Source of the DNA: Psychrobacillus psychrotolerans
Lineage (GTDB): Bacteria; Bacillota; Bacilli; Bacillales_A; Planococcaceae
Reading direction: 5' to 3'
DNA: 64,000 nt
NCBI RefSeq assembly: GCF_900115805.1
Contig: NZ_FOXU01000012.1
Span: 1-64,000, forward strand
The translations under genes were made by a program, and so were the position numbers. How positions within the stretch are numbered: the stretch's first letter is position 1; each line of letters starts with the position of its first letter. Shown piece by piece: positions 41,383 through 51,631 of this stretch. Below the pieces are notes generated by a model. That model saw nothing but the letters and a program-made list of their open reading frames with translations. It was not told the DNA's origin and did no database searches.

Positions 41383-41592
41383 TTGAAAAACTACGTTCGA
41401 GATAAACGGATGGCATTTGGCATGACACAGGATGAACTATCAGAAAAGCTAGATGTATCCAGACAAACAATAATATCGTTAGAAAAAGGAAAATACAATC
41501 CATCGATTAATTTGGCTTTTAAGTTATCCAGACTATTTACATGTACGATTGAGGATCTATTCATTTACGAGGAGGAAGAGAAGGATGTATGA
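41383..41592 (+). CDS. XRE-family transcriptional regulator (YozG/YvaO-type small HTH)
   Basis: 69 aa consisting of just a lambda-repressor-like HTH: RMAFGMTQDELSEKLDVSRQ, TIISLEKGKYNPSINLAFKL, then CTIEDLFIYEEEE. Such short regulators are usually paired with a small membrane protein, as here. TTG start with AAAGGAGG 9 nt upstream. It probably binds the three palindromes in its own promoter. Confidence 0.92.
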   Translation: MKNYVRDKRMAFGMTQDELSEKLDVSRQTIISLEKGKYNPSINLAFKLSRLFTCTIEDLFIYEEEEKDV

Positions 41593-41896
41593 AAAATTTG
41601 ATTTACTTACATTTTTAATCGGTTTGCCATTAGCAATTGTAATAATAGGTATAGTTTTCATGATCAATCGGAAAATAGGCAAGAAAAAGAGATGGTTTGA
41701 TGAACGATACAATAGAATACATGAAAAAGCACGATCCTATTCATGGGTAGCGACGACTATTGCAATCTTAGTTGTCTGGATGATTGTCATTGTAATAGAG
41801 GGACCTGGGCTGACCTTTTTCTTATTAACGGGTCTTTGGATCGTTCATATGCTTTCCTATACAATCGGAGCATTTGTTGCAAATCAAGATAACTAA
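41585..41896 (+). CDS. Membrane protein paired with the XRE regulator
   Basis: 103 aa, three TM helices (LLTFLIGLPLAIVIIGIVFM, SWVATTIAILVVWMIVIVI, FFLLTGLWIVHMLSYTIGAF) with a basic stretch KKKRWFDERYNRIHEKA typical of DUF3796-like partners of small XRE regulators. It overlaps the regulator gene by 8 nt, which indicates translational coupling. Function unknown. Confidence 0.85.
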   Translation: MYEKFDLLTFLIGLPLAIVIIGIVFMINRKIGKKKRWFDERYNRIHEKARSYSWVATTIAILVVWMIVIVIEGPGLTFFLLTGLWIVHMLSYTIGAFVANQDN

Positions 41897-41993
41897 GAAG
41901 GATCGTAGAAGACTGTGTACATTTAGTTGTATACAGTCTTTTCCTTATGGTAAAATAAGAACAAATATTCTATTTTGGGATGAGGTGTACTTG

Positions 41994-43205
41994 ATGGCAA
42001 GAATTCGTTTTCTACATGTGGCAGATTTACATTTGGACAGCCCTTTTAAAGGTATTTCCTCTATTCCTAAAAAAAGGTGGAAAGAAATACGGGAGAGTAC
42101 TTTTCAAGCGTTTCAAAACATGATTAATTACGCGGTGGAAAATAAACCGGACTTTGTATTAATAGTTGGCGATATTTATGATGGGGAAAATCGGAGTCTC
42201 CGTGCGCAGCATTTATTTCAACAAGGAATGGAAGCTCTAAATGTAGAAAATATTCTGGTTTACATCTGTCATGGCAATCATGATCATTTAAGTGGGAATT
42301 GGGTTCGTTTTCAATTGCCTGCAAATGTTCATGTATTTGGCGAAAAGGTAGAAACCAAAACACTCTTAATAAGAGAAGAAAAAGTCCATATTACAGGATT
42401 TAGTTATAAAGAACGTCATATTCAGAAAGCAATGCATAGCTACTATCCAATTTCTAATCATGAGGAAATTCATATTGGGATGCTCCATGGTAGTGTAGAA
42501 GGCAATAAGGAGCATGATGTATATGCACCATTTAGAAAAAGTGATTTGCTAGAGAAAGGCTATCATTATTGGGCGCTTGGTCATATACACAAGCGTCAAA
42601 TAATCCATTCCGAACCACCTATTGTTTATCCCGGAAATACGCAAAGTAGGCACCGCAATGAAAGTGGCATAAAAGGCTTCTATGAAGTATCTTTACTTAA
42701 CACTCAAGCTGACCTTCAATTTGTCCCATCATCTGCTTTTATTTATGACAAACTTTCTATAGATTGTGCAGATATAATCCATGCAAATGAATTAATCATC
42801 CATATTGAAACTGCACTAAGAAATTACAGTGAAATACACGGGAAAGCAATCTTGGAACTTACGTTAAATGGAATGACAGATGAAACAATTGAATTATTAA
42901 AATCTAGCAATAAAGAGGAGTGGCATGTATTAATACAGGAGAGTCTCGAGCAAGTAAATAACTTTTTAATAATCAACGAACTGTATATAGAAACTCCCAT
43001 TGAGAAAAGCCCTGAATCTACCATGCTATTATCTTCTTTGAATGAATGGGACACTTCGGAATGGAAGCTCGCTTTAAAGGAACTTTATCAGCATTCTAGA
43101 GGGAGTAGATATTTACAGCCCTTAGATCAAGGTTTTATGGATGACGTCGTAAAAGAAGCAGAATCATTAGTTTTAGAGGCTATTGCAAGGAGGAGTGGCA
43201 ATTGA
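41994..43205 (+). CDS. yhaO: DNA repair exonuclease subunit YhaO (Mre11/SbcD-like)
   Basis: 403 aa. N-terminal calcineurin-like phosphoesterase with metal motifs FLHVADLHLDSP, FVLIVGDIYDGENR, YICHGNHDH and GMLHGSVEGN, ending in WALGHIHKRQI. It probably works with YhaN as a nuclease-ATPase pair analogous to SbcD-SbcC or Mre11-Rad50. ATG 41994 follows GAGGTG. Its stop overlaps the TTG of yhaN. Confidence 0.94.
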   Translation: MARIRFLHVADLHLDSPFKGISSIPKKRWKEIRESTFQAFQNMINYAVENKPDFVLIVGDIYDGENRSLRAQHLFQQGMEALNVENILVYICHGNHDHLSGNWVRFQLPANVHVFGEKVETKTLLIREEKVHITGFSYKERHIQKAMHSYYPISNHEEIHIGMLHGSVEGNKEHDVYAPFRKSDLLEKGYHYWALGHIHKRQIIHSEPPIVYPGNTQSRHRNESGIKGFYEVSLLNTQADLQFVPSSAFIYDKLSIDCADIIHANELIIHIETALRNYSEIHGKAILELTLNGMTDETIELLKSSNKEEWHVLIQESLEQVNNFLIINELYIETPIEKSPESTMLLSSLNEWDTSEWKLALKELYQHSRGSRYLQPLDQGFMDDVVKEAESLVLEAIARRSGN

Positions 43206-45916
43206 AACTTGTAAAGCTTCAAATATATGGCTTTGGAAAGCATGAAAATATAGAGATTAAACTTAGTGATGGTATAAATGTGTTCTTTGGTGAAAATGAG
43301 GTAGGAAAGACTACTATTCAACAATTCATCCTACATATTTTATTTGGATTTCCGCAAAGAAATGCACAGTTACTTCGCTATGAACCTAAAAGCAATGCTG
43401 CTTATGGAGGTAAAGTCGAAATAAGTGATGATCAAGGACAGCTCATAACGATTGAGCGAGTTAAAGGGAAAGCAAGTGGAGAGGTTACAGTATATTATCC
43501 AGATGGGACCCGTGGAGGCGAAAGGGAGCTGTCTAGTATTCTCCACGCTTATTCACGCTCAGACTTTGAAGCCATTTTTTCTTTTTCTTTACTTCAGTTA
43601 CAGGGCTTCGAGAAGATGACAGAAGAAGAGCTTACGAAAACGTTATTATCTTCAGGAACAACCGGCATCGATACATTAGCGATTGTCGAAAATCAATTTA
43701 TAAAAGATATGGGAGAGCTATTTAAGCCCACTGGCAGAAAACCTTTAATCAATCAAAAGATAGAAGAACTACGTGAACTGGAGACTGCCTACAAGCATCA
43801 GCTAGAAGAAGTAGGAAAATACGAACCTGCTATAAAACGTCTGAACGAAATAGAAACGATAGTTGAGGAACTAGATCAACAAGAAAAAGAGATTTCTCAG
43901 CAGTTACAACGCTATATGGAATGGAAGCAACTGAAACCATTGAAAGAAACAGAAATGGACTTAAATCTGGAGCTCGACTTAGTAAAAGAACAGACCTTTC
44001 CTTCAGACGGTATTCGAAGATTTGAGTTGACGAAAGATAAGTTGAATCGTAATTCTATAGAGATGGAGCAAGTGAAAAAAGAGTTAGATTCCTTAACGAT
44101 CAATACAACTAGCTTAACTTCATCGCAAATAGAGGGATTACAATCATTTCTAAATCGAGAGGCAGAATGGCATCAGCTTCGCTCCAAACGAATACAAATA
44201 GAAGAGGAGCAAAGTAAAACACTGCAAAGCCAAATGCAGCAGTTAGCTCTAGTAGGAGTAGACTGGGAAAAAAGCTTGCAGCATATAGTCCACGCAGATG
44301 TTTCCATACAGCAAGAGGACAAACTGGTTACGACGCTTCAAACTGAAAAAAACTTGGAGCTTGAGCTTCAGCAGGAAAAACGATTACTTCAAATGAAGGA
44401 ACAGGACTTGCTCCATTTACAACAAAGAGTGATAGAGGCCAAAAAGGTTAATAAATCCTCTTCGGCTCAACAAACCAATAAAATAATGTTCGGTATTATT
44501 GCAGCTATTGTTCTTATCGGGGTTATTATAGGTGTTGCACAATCAAATTGGATAGTTCCTCTTACTGCTATTATCATTAGCGGAATTGTATCTGCAGGAT
44601 TTACTTTCATGATGAATACATGGAAGCAATCGGATGATGTTCGAACATATGCAGATTTATTAAACAAGGAACTGCAGTCACTACAACAAGAGATTTCACA
44701 TTTGAAGCAAAAAATTAATGAGTTAGAAACTAATAAAACAAATATATCAAAACAGGTAAATGAGTTTTTGACAAGCTATCATATTAGTGAACAATTATCA
44801 CCAAGTCTATTACCTGAACTATTTAAGCGACTTCGCCTAATTCAAGAACAGCAAATTCAGCTAGACCAAATGGAAACAAAGCTCTATGAAGTTGGTCTGC
44901 GAATACAGGAATTGTATAGACAAGCATTGGAAAAAGTTCCTTTTAATCTCTCAGAAGAAATGCTATTCCACCAATTACGAGATTTCTATTTAGCTGAAAA
45001 GCAAAAGATAGAAGATCAGCAGTATAAAGCGACAAGGATTTCCGAGCTCCAAAAGAAATATAAAGAGCTTGCTTTACTTCAAGAGTCTTTTACCGAACAA
45101 ATCCGCCTATTATATCAGGAGGCAAATGTAGATTTAGAAAGCGATTATTATACGGCAAATTCTATCTATGAGAAAAAAGTGGAGCTTGAAAAGGAATTAC
45201 GCCATATCCACATGCAATTAGCTGGAAAACATATAAACTTGAACGATTTTGAAATTACATTTGAGGACAAGTGTAAGGGAGAACTACATCAGCTACAACA
45301 ACAGAGACATAAATATAATGATGAAAAAGCAACTTTGTCTTATCAAACGAAAAGATTATTAGAGGATGAAGAGCAGAGTGAACAATTACAATTATTAGAA
45401 CAGAAAAAAGCAGAACTACATGAGCTCGTAAAAAAATGGGCGGCTCAAAAAGTAGTCGTTGAATCGATTAAACAGATGATGAAACAGTTAAAAGAAGAGC
45501 GACTTCCCGAAGTATTAGAAAATGCACAACATTACTTTCAATTGCTTACAAACCAATCATATGTACAATTGATCTTATCACCAGAAGGGAACTTTGAGGC
45601 AGTTAAAACCACTGGACAACGCTTTAAAATTGCAGAGCTCAGTCAAGCGACAAAAGAGCAAGCATATATTTCCTTACGCCTGGCCCTAGCAGTTTCCTTG
45701 CAAAGAAAAGCACCATTTCCCATAATCATGGATGATCCATTTGTACATTTCGATCGTGTCAGACTTCAACAAGTGGTACAATTAATGGCAGAGCTACAAA
45801 AAGAACACCAATTACTCTATTTTACTTGTCATGACAACATGCAATATGTATGGGAAGACGCATCGGTCATACAAGTAGCGACATTATTACCTAGAAAGGT
45901 AGGGGTTGTGAAATGA
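43202..45916 (+). CDS. yhaN: SMC/Rad50-like ATPase YhaN
   Basis: 904 aa. Residues 1-150 form the N-terminal AAA lobe with Walker [12 protein letters not shown]. Long coiled-coil segments follow (about 190-480 and 520-780), interrupted by two TM-like helices ([18 protein letters not shown] and [20 protein letters not shown], about 425-475). The C-terminal lobe has signature [20 protein letters not shown] and Walker [17 protein letters not shown] start with GGAGGAG upstream. Coupled on both sides by 4-nt overlaps with yhaO and yhaM. Confidence 0.94.
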   Translation: MKLVKLQIYGFGKHENIEIKLSDGINVFFGENEVGKTTIQQFILHILFGFPQRNAQLLRYEPKSNAAYGGKVEISDDQGQLITIERVKGKASGEVTVYYPDGTRGGERELSSILHAYSRSDFEAIFSFSLLQLQGFEKMTEEELTKTLLSSGTTGIDTLAIVENQFIKDMGELFKPTGRKPLINQKIEELRELETAYKHQLEEVGKYEPAIKRLNEIETIVEELDQQEKEISQQLQRYMEWKQLKPLKETEMDLNLELDLVKEQTFPSDGIRRFELTKDKLNRNSIEMEQVKKELDSLTINTTSLTSSQIEGLQSFLNREAEWHQLRSKRIQIEEEQSKTLQSQMQQLALVGVDWEKSLQHIVHADVSIQQEDKLVTTLQTEKNLELELQQEKRLLQMKEQDLLHLQQRVIEAKKVNKSSSAQQTNKIMFGIIAAIVLIGVIIGVAQSNWIVPLTAIIISGIVSAGFTFMMNTWKQSDDVRTYADLLNKELQSLQQEISHLKQKINELETNKTNISKQVNEFLTSYHISEQLSPSLLPELFKRLRLIQEQQIQLDQMETKLYEVGLRIQELYRQALEKVPFNLSEEMLFHQLRDFYLAEKQKIEDQQYKATRISELQKKYKELALLQESFTEQIRLLYQEANVDLESDYYTANSIYEKKVELEKELRHIHMQLAGKHINLNDFEITFEDKCKGELHQLQQQRHKYNDEKATLSYQTKRLLEDEEQSEQLQLLEQKKAELHELVKKWAAQKVVVESIKQMMKQLKEERLPEVLENAQHYFQLLTNQSYVQLILSPEGNFEAVKTTGQRFKIAELSQATKEQAYISLRLALAVSLQRKAPFPIIMDDPFVHFDRVRLQQVVQLMAELQKEHQLLYFTCHDNMQYVWEDASVIQVATLLPRKVGVVK

Positions 45917-46851
45917 AAGGCATTACACAATTGCGAGTAGGCGAACCAGTTGATCACTACTTACTTATAAAACAATCTACAAAAGGTGTAACAACCGTTG
46001 GAAAACCATTTATGTCACTAATATTGCAAGATAAGAGTGGAGATATTGAAGCAAAACTGTGGGATACAAATGATGAGCATGAAAAGCTTTATGGTGCGAG
46101 TCAAATTGTACGTGTCGGTGGGGAAATCCAAGATTACCGTGGGAAGTTCCAGTTACGTGTAAAAAGTATTCGCCCAGTAAAAGCGGAAGAACCCATTTCG
46201 ATTAATGATTTAGTCCCATCTTCAGAAAAACCAAAAGAAGAATTGATGGAAGAGCTTTTACAATACTTCTTTGAAATGAAAAATCCAATAATACAACGTA
46301 TTACGAGACATCTGATGAAAAAACATCAGACATCATTTATGACGTTCCCTGCAGCAACTAAAAACCATCATGACTATGCTTCTGGACTAATAGATCATGT
46401 TGTGTCTATGCTTAAATTAGGAAAATCGTTATGTGATTTGTATCCAACGTTAAATAAGGATCTTTTATATGCAGGAATTATCTTACATGATATTGGAAAA
46501 GTAGTTGAGCTTTCAGGACCTGTAGCAACAACATATACAGTAGAAGGTAATTTACTTGGACATATTACCATAATGGTAACTGAAATTTCTAAAGCTGCCG
46601 AAGAATTGGAAATCGAGGGAGAAGAGGTAATGCTTCTTAAACATATGGTACTGTCTCATCATGGTAAAGAAGAGTGGGGAAGTCCAAAACGTCCTGCACT
46701 TCGTGAAGCGGAGATGCTCCATTATATCGATAATATTGATGCGAAGATGAATATGCTTAATCGTGCATTAGACAAAACAAACCCTGGTGAATTCTCCGAG
46801 CGATTATTCCCATTAGAAAACCGTTCATTTTATAAGCCAACATTTGAATAG
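45913..46851 (+). CDS. yhaM: 3'-5' exoribonuclease YhaM
   Basis: 312 aa. An N-terminal OB-fold ([20 protein letters not shown]) is followed by an HD phosphohydrolase domain with [13 protein letters not shown] and [12 protein letters not shown], the YhaM layout. It shortens RNA 3' ends with Mn2+ in B. subtilis. It overlaps yhaN by 4 nt, forming the yhaO-yhaN-yhaM operon, and is followed by a terminator. Confidence 0.95.
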   Translation: MKGITQLRVGEPVDHYLLIKQSTKGVTTVGKPFMSLILQDKSGDIEAKLWDTNDEHEKLYGASQIVRVGGEIQDYRGKFQLRVKSIRPVKAEEPISINDLVPSSEKPKEELMEELLQYFFEMKNPIIQRITRHLMKKHQTSFMTFPAATKNHHDYASGLIDHVVSMLKLGKSLCDLYPTLNKDLLYAGIILHDIGKVVELSGPVATTYTVEGNLLGHITIMVTEISKAAEELEIEGEEVMLLKHMVLSHHGKEEWGSPKRPALREAEMLHYIDNIDAKMNMLNRALDKTNPGEFSERLFPLENRSFYKPTFE

Positions 46852-46853
46852 AC

Positions 46854-46891
46854 AAAAAAAGCGTAAAGGTGCGAAGCCTTTACGTTTTTTT
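46854..46891 (+). terminator. Terminator after yhaM
   Basis: CGTAAAGG pairs with CCTTTACG around TGCGAAG, with seven T. It starts 3 nt after the stop codon. Confidence 0.92.
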
Positions 46892-47084
46892 ATGGCTTTG
46901 TATTACCGATCATTTTCGTAGTTTGTGAAGCTTTAACTAACAGACGCACTAATTCTATAAAGGGTGCTTTACTTCTTCATAAAGGAGTAAAGGACCCTTT
47001 TGGGTTAAAAAGTATAGATAGATTAATTGAACAAGGGAAATCTTAAAGGAATAGAGAATAGATAGAATTGAAGGGGATGAACAC

Positions 47085-47351
47085 ATGGAAAGAAAGTTCA
47101 GTAAGATTTCCATTATATTAATTATTGTTGGAATTTTTGGTGCATATATGGCGTTCCCACCCATTAATATTGATATTTTTGGGTGGTGGGGAATATGCAT
47201 TGGCTTTGGTATCTATCTAACAGGCATAGTGCTTGGTATCTGTGCTTTCTTTAAGAAAGAAAAAGGGTTAATGAAGTATATCTCGTTACTTTCTGTTTCG
47301 TTGGGTGCATTATTTATAGGTTTTCTTTATGCAATTATCGGTAAAATTTAA
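47085..47351 (+). CDS. Small hypothetical membrane protein
   Basis: 88 aa with three TM helices (IILIIVGIFGAYMAFPPINI, WGICIGFGIYLTGIVLGICA, LLSVSLGALFIGFLYAII). GAAGGGG lies 8-9 nt before the ATG. It stands alone between yhaM and a NIPSNAP-like gene. Family not recognised. Confidence 0.72.
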   Translation: MERKFSKISIILIIVGIFGAYMAFPPINIDIFGWWGICIGFGIYLTGIVLGICAFFKKEKGLMKYISLLSVSLGALFIGFLYAIIGKI

Positions 47352-47495
47352 TGACTAATTTGGTGAGCTTATCACACCCAATGAAGATTTTAATACGCTC
47401 AATATCTATAAAATTGCATAACAGAAATTACTATTAAAATAAGCTGAGCCCTCAGAATATGGTGCTAGAATACTTAAGTTATAGGAGGTACATAT

Positions 47496-47846
47496 ATGTT
47501 TTATAGGAGAAAATTTTACATTATAAAAAATGAATTTGTAGAGAAGTTTAATGAACACTTCAACAATACTAATTTACCTAATCAACTAAAGCACGGAGCG
47601 CGTTTGGTAGGACGATGGATGTCGGATAACAAAGATAATACCACAGAAATATTTGCTATTTGGGAATATGACAGTTATAACGATTATATAGAAATAGAGA
47701 ACAATGTAAAAGCTGACAATGCTCATATTAAACGCATTAAAGAGTGGTATGAAAAAAATGGTGGAAGGGAACATGTTTTTACTGATTATATATTGGAAGT
47801 GAAAAATGAAGCATTAGTATCTACTTTAAATAAAGTAGATTATTAA
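47496..47846 (+). CDS. NIPSNAP-family protein
   Basis: 116 aa, ferredoxin-like dimeric alpha/beta barrel. The typical order is YIIKNEFVEKFNEHFNN, HGARLVGRWMSDN, TEIFAIWEYDSYNDYIEIE and IKRIKEWYEKNGGREHVF. Members of this fold include small monooxygenase-like proteins; activity unknown. AGGAGG is about 8 nt upstream of ATG. Confidence 0.82.
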   Translation: MFYRRKFYIIKNEFVEKFNEHFNNTNLPNQLKHGARLVGRWMSDNKDNTTEIFAIWEYDSYNDYIEIENNVKADNAHIKRIKEWYEKNGGREHVFTDYILEVKNEALVSTLNKVDY

Positions 47847-48051
47847 TCTTAAATACGTGTTTAAATCTTTGGGTGCTTATGTGCGTTGGTTCATTCACGT
47901 CTTCCACATGTTACTAGGGAAATTAAACATATCTTCTTAAACACAGGTGCTTTAAGAAAGATCATATTGATAATAATTTTATGAATTAAGTTGCACTTTT
48001 TCGTTCCTCACATGAATGATAGGATTCTGAAAAAAGAACGAGAGCAAAATA

Positions 48052-48091
48052 AAAAAGGTTGAACATGACTTCCGTCATGTTCAACCTTTTT
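48052..48091 (-). terminator. Terminator of prsA
   Basis: AAAAAGGTTGAACATGA pairs with TCATGTTCAACCTTTTT around CTTCCG; T-run on the minus strand. Confidence 0.93.
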
Positions 48092-48102
48092 ACTTGTGTT
48101 AT

Positions 48103-49053
48103 TTATTTTTCGTCTTCAGTTGCTTCAGCATCTTCAGTTGTGTCTGTTTTAGCTTCTGCATCTTCAGCTGGTGTTTTTTGTTCTTCAGCAGCTGCTAAAA
48201 ATTGATCTAATGATGTTTTTAAGTCCTCATCTTTAATCTCGATTTTAGCGTCTTTCATCATTTTAGCCACTTTTGGTAATAATTTTGATTGGTCTGCTTT
48301 TTCTAACTTCAATTGTTTTTCAATTTCAGCTTTTTTATCTTCATATGATTTCTCTATTGTGCGAGTATCTGTTACTTCAATAACGTGGTAACCAAATTCC
48401 GATTTAACTGGTTCAGATATTACATTTTTCTCTAAACCAAATGCTACTTTTTCGAATTCTGGAACCATTTGGCCTTTACCAAACCAACCTAGTTCTCCGC
48501 CACTTGTTTGAGCTGCTTCTTCCGTAGAGTATTCTTTCGCAACTTCTGCAAAGTCTTTACCTGACTCCAATTCAGCTTTAACTTTTTTCGCTGTTTCTTC
48601 GTCTGCTACTAATACGTGACGAGCATTAATTTCATTTTTAATATTTTCATATTCTGCTTTAATTTCTTCTTCTGTTACTTTAACATCTTCTATTAAAGCT
48701 TTTTCTTGCAATAGGTTTAGTTCTAAGAATTTTTTGTAAGATTCTTCAGTATAGCCTTGTTGAGCAATCATTGCTTCAAAGCTTTCCCCGTACTGCTCTT
48801 TATCAGCTTTTAACTGAGTGTTTACTTCATCCTTAGACACTTCGTACTTATCTGCAAGTACTTTTTCAATCATTAGCAATTGGAATGCTTGATCGCCGAT
48901 AGATGATTTCATCTCTTCATACAAATCATTCTGTGTAATATCTCCGACTTTAGATGTAGCAATAACTTCACTGTTTTTGTCTGAGTCCCCGCTACAAGCT
49001 CCTAAAGCAAGAACTGATGCTGCAAGTGTTAATGTTAATACTGTTTTTTTCAT
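48103..49053 (-). CDS. prsA: Foldase lipoprotein PrsA
   Basis: 316 aa. Signal peptide with lipobox LALGAC (lipidated Cys about residue 20). The parvulin-type peptidyl-prolyl isomerase domain (about 140-235) has INARHVLVADEETAKKVKAE, GELGWFGKGQMVPEFEKVAF and SEFGYHVIEV. N- and C-terminal chaperone lobes surround it. The C-terminal tail is unusually acidic (PAEDAEAKTDTTEDAEATED). It helps exported proteins fold at the membrane. Located near scoC, its known repressor in B. subtilis. Confidence 0.95.
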   Translation of the reverse strand: MKKTVLTLTLAASVLALGACSGDSDKNSEVIATSKVGDITQNDLYEEMKSSIGDQAFQLLMIEKVLADKYEVSKDEVNTQLKADKEQYGESFEAMIAQQGYTEESYKKFLELNLLQEKALIEDVKVTEEEIKAEYENIKNEINARHVLVADEETAKKVKAELESGKDFAEVAKEYSTEEAAQTSGGELGWFGKGQMVPEFEKVAFGLEKNVISEPVKSEFGYHVIEVTDTRTIEKSYEDKKAEIEKQLKLEKADQSKLLPKVAKMMKDAKIEIKDEDLKTSLDQFLAAAEEQKTPAEDAEAKTDTTEDAEATEDEK

Positions 49054-49192
49054 GAAATATTCTCTCCTAACTTCTATGTGTTGCCGTAGTTACTATAACA
49101 TAAACGAAATAAAAACAAAAATAGTTCCCTTACATTTGCCTACCGAACATTTAAAATGCCGCATAGGATACATGGAAAAGGAGGTGTTTTAA

Positions 49193-49303
49193 ATGAGCGG
49201 ACAATATAACGGTGGCGGCGGATATAACGGTGGTTCAGGGTTTGCTTTGATCGTAGTTTTATTTATTCTATTGATCATTGTAGGCGCAGCGTTTCTCTAC
49301 TAA
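49193..49303 (+). CDS. YjcZ-family small sporulation-type protein
   Basis: 36 aa: a Gly/Tyr-rich head (MSGQYNGGGGYNGGSG) and one TM helix ending GAAFLY (FALIVVLFILLIIVG). This matches the short YjcZ-type proteins found in many copies in sporulating bacilli. The ribosome binding site AAAGGAGGTG is perfect. Divergent from prsA; has its own terminator. Confidence 0.88.
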   Translation: MSGQYNGGGGYNGGSGFALIVVLFILLIIVGAAFLY

Positions 49304-49311
49304 TTAAATAG

Positions 49312-49350
49312 GAGAAACTGAGATCGTCTAAAAAACGATCTTAGTTTCTC
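49312..49350 (+). terminator. Terminator of the YjcZ-like gene
   Basis: A 16-bp stem GAGAAACTGAGATCGT with its complement (one mismatch) around CTAAAAA; the T-tract is weak. Confidence 0.8.
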
Positions 49351-49363
49351 GTATTTGTAGAGT

Positions 49364-49402
49364 GAAAAAAAGAAATGACCCAATCTTATGAAGATTTGGG
49401 TC
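49364..49402 (-). terminator. Terminator of the 61-aa membrane gene
   Basis: GACCCAATCTT pairs with AAGATTTGGGTC (one bulge) around ATG, with T-runs on both strands. Confidence 0.85.
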
Positions 49403-49415
49403 CACTTTTTTTCTC

Positions 49416-49601
49416 TTAAACTGCGTAAACTAGCTCAACATAAAAGGAAACAAGAAGAATCGTGATCAGGATATTGATCGTACGAAAAATCTTCGGATGT
49501 TTCTCTTCCGGAATTTCTTTTGACATTACTAAAGCATATGTCATTCGGTTAATTTGTAGCAAATAAAATGCTGAGAATAGAACTAATGTGAATATAATCA
49601 T
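49416..49601 (-). CDS. Small membrane protein
   Basis: 61 aa with two TM helices (MIIFTLVLFSAFYLLQIN and FRTINILITILLVSFYVELV) and a short charged loop (SKEIPEEKHPK). AAGGGAG lies 7 nt before the ATG. It occupies the place of yhaK in B. subtilis, but I cannot confirm homology. Confidence 0.75.
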   Translation of the reverse strand: MIIFTLVLFSAFYLLQINRMTYALVMSKEIPEEKHPKIFRTINILITILLVSFYVELVYAV

Positions 49602-49680
49602 GTCTAGACTCCCTTCATATACTGACTAAGCATAACAAACAATGAGGAGGATATACAAGTGTTACATATTGTTAATAGTT

Positions 49681-50217
49681 TTATTCCGCTATTAAAATTT
49701 CGTACCCTGCATCTGTTTCCTCGATTAAAGCGCACTTAGGTGATTTACTTAAGTTTTTTACATAAATTAAATCGATTAAGCAAATTCCACAATGGTAAGC
49801 AAACAAAATAGTAAAATAGTGTGCAAAAACAGGAACTGCTAACGCTCCTATGACAAGTAAAGCATTTAAGAAAATAAAAGGAGCTAGTAAGATGAAAAGA
49901 AATCTACCTTTTTGAATTGGTTCTATTATTCTTAAATGTACAGTGGGAATAAATCTAAATTGATTAAAGACAATAAATTTTATTTTTTCTTTAAGTCCAA
50001 TCATTGGGATAAAATGAAATATTTTATGAAGTGGATAAACACCCAAAAATGCTATCGTAAATATCCAAAAGTAATCATCCGATTTATGTGTATCATTAAT
50101 AATTCCTAATAAGGCATATGCAAATGAAAAAACCATAATTACTACTAAAGAAGAAAGAACAAATAATCTTTCTAAGCCATATTGTTTTTTCACATTAATT
50201 GTTTTCCAGCAGTGCAA
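49681..50217 (-). CDS. DUF3267 membrane protein (YhaJ-like)
   Basis: 178 aa with four TM helices. The segment YPLHKIFHFIPMIGLKEK resembles the HxxxH-type motif of DUF3267 proteins, and the neighbourhood (prsA to scoC) fits B. subtilis yhaJ. Function unknown. The TTG at 50217 has AGGAG 9 nt upstream; the in-frame TTG at 50226 directly touches that site. Confidence 0.75.
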   Translation of the reverse strand: MHCWKTINVKKQYGLERLFVLSSLVVIMVFSFAYALLGIINDTHKSDDYFWIFTIAFLGVYPLHKIFHFIPMIGLKEKIKFIVFNQFRFIPTVHLRIIEPIQKGRFLFILLAPFIFLNALLVIGALAVPVFAHYFTILFAYHCGICLIDLIYVKNLSKSPKCALIEETDAGYEILIAE

Positions 50218-50323
50218 GGTATGCAACTCCTATATATATAAATTTAATTTAGATACATAAGATAATCCTTTTTAATAGAAAAAGCAACCTCTTTATTTAT
50301 AGGGGATTATTAACCTCGTATTA

Positions 50324-50857
50324 TTAGTCTTTTGCTACAATTGTACTCTCGAGATTTTTTAATGATCTTTCGAAGATATCCATGAAATCGTCCCCGTAAA
50401 TATTGCGAATAACAGCGGTTACATCCATGAAATCTGGAAATTTGCCATATACCTCTTTGATAGGGAGAGAGCCTTCCAGTACAGCATGCGGAGTCTCATG
50501 GTAGTTTTCATACATCTCTTCTAAAAGTACCTGTCCTTTTTTGGTCACATCTACATACGTATTTCGCTTATCTGTTTCTCTTTTAGAAAATGAAAGTAAT
50601 CCGCGTTCCTCTAATTTCTTAGAAAAATTAAATGCTGTGGAGACATGCATGACTCCGAATTTTGCTATATCAGAAATAGTTGCACCTTTAAGGTGATATG
50701 ATATCCATAAAATATGATGTTCATTAATATTCAAGTCATAAGGTTTTATCCATGATTGCCAATCTTTTTCTACTGCTTTCCAAAGTGCTTTAGATAGTTG
50801 TGCTATCCGCTGACTGTAAAGCATTGCTTCTTTCTTCGTATAAAATTGATCTGCCAT
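50324..50857 (-). CDS. scoC: Transition-state regulator ScoC (Hpr)
   Basis: 177 aa MarR-type winged-helix protein. Conserved parts are [20 protein letters not shown], the recognition region [20 protein letters not shown] and the wing [19 protein letters not shown]. In B. subtilis ScoC represses protease, peptide-transport and sporulation genes. The ATG at 50857 follows AGGGG; the frame is open upstream to 51031, but that part ([17 protein letters not shown]) is translated leader DNA. Confidence 0.95.
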   Translation of the reverse strand: MADQFYTKKEAMLYSQRIAQLSKALWKAVEKDWQSWIKPYDLNINEHHILWISYHLKGATISDIAKFGVMHVSTAFNFSKKLEERGLLSFSKRETDKRNTYVDVTKKGQVLLEEMYENYHETPHAVLEGSLPIKEVYGKFPDFMDVTAVIRNIYGDDFMDIFERSLKNLESTIVAKD

Positions 50858-50988
50858 GTTACCCCTGCTTTCTGTATTTAATTTCTTAAAAACATTATAG
50901 CAAGAAAGTAAGTAAGTGAATACAAGTTTAATAAATATTATTATTTTTATAATAATATTTCGGATAATTTTTAGAGTGAAACGTTTAT

Positions 50989-51023
50989 AAAAAAAGGGTA
51001 TATCCCATTTTGGAATATACCCT
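50989..51023 (-). terminator. Terminator of yhaH
   Basis: AGGGTATATCCC pairs with GGAATATACCCT (one mismatch); T-run on the minus strand. It lies between yhaH and the scoC promoter. Confidence 0.85.
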
Positions 51024-51032
51024 CCGTTCATA

Positions 51033-51404
51033 TTATATTGTTGCTTCTTTTTTCTTTGGTAACTTACTTTCTAAATCTGCCATTGCTTCTTGAATAGATG
51101 AAATTTCTGCTTGAAGATGGGCTTGAAGAGGTGCAGTTTCGTTTTTCCATTGGGCAATACTAGATTTAAGGTCTTCAATTGTGCTTGGTACTACTTCTTT
51201 TGAAGAATTTGTTAAGTTGTTTATTGAACTTTTAACATCTGCTAGTTGAAGCTTTATGTCCGAAAGCTTGTCTCTAAAATCATTAGAGGTAGACTTTAAG
51301 GAAGATCGAACTTCCATACCTGATTTTGGAGTGGTCATAAGTACAGTAGAAGCCCCAACTAGTAAACCAGTTGTTAACCCGTAAAATAATGGTGCTAGTT
51401 TCAT
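51033..51404 (-). CDS. yhaH: YtxH-family protein YhaH
   Basis: 123 aa. An N-terminal TM helix ([20 protein letters not shown]) with the typical TPKSGMEVR is followed by a coiled-coil tail ([20 protein letters not shown] and on to SKLPKKKE). This is the YtxH layout, linked to general stress in bacilli. AAAGGAG lies 8 nt before the ATG. Located between scoC and trpP as in B. subtilis. Confidence 0.9.
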   Translation of the reverse strand: MKLAPLFYGLTTGLLVGASTVLMTTPKSGMEVRSSLKSTSNDFRDKLSDIKLQLADVKSSINNLTNSSKEVVPSTIEDLKSSIAQWKNETAPLQAHLQAEISSIQEAMADLESKLPKKKEATI

Positions 51405-51475
51405 AATAATTCACTCCTTTGCTTATATGTATTATTCCTTACCTTATGATAATTAAAACATATTATTTTATATAA

Positions 51476-51545
51476 CAAAAGGGCAAGCTCCACGATAGGC
51501 AATTTGCATAGCAGCAAGGCACTTGTGTCTGGACGGAGCATCACT
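51476..51545. other. GC-richer intergenic insert of unknown nature
   Basis: In an otherwise AT-rich gap, about 70 bp read GGGCAAGCTCC, then CAGCAAGGCACTTG and GGACGGAGC. GCTCC and GGAGC can pair over the whole segment. No known RNA family is recognised. It could be a degenerate repeat element. Confidence 0.35.
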
Positions 51546-51590
51546 TTAGAAATTTATTTATATGTCGCTAATTAGATAGTTTTCTATAGA

Positions 51591-51619
51591 AAAAAAGCTT
51601 TCCTTCGAAAAGGAAAGCA
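51591..51619 (-). terminator. Terminator of trpP
   Basis: GCTTTCC pairs with GGAAAGC around TTCGAAAA, with seven T on the minus strand. Confidence 0.9.
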
Positions 51620-51631
51620 GTTAGCTTGTAT

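Noticed and set aside
47352-47420. Remnant of a gene (ELITPNEDFNTLNIYKIA in one frame)
   Set aside because: An 18-codon stretch without start or binding site; suggestive of a decayed gene, but no family could be named.
47847-48051. Possible decayed gene upstream of the prsA terminator
   Set aside because: No frame is open for more than a few dozen codons and no motif is recognisable.
50858-51031. N-terminal extension of ScoC to 174 nt upstream
   Set aside because: The extension encodes Ile/Lys-rich leader DNA, overlaps the yhaH terminator, and the family starts at MADQF with its own binding site.
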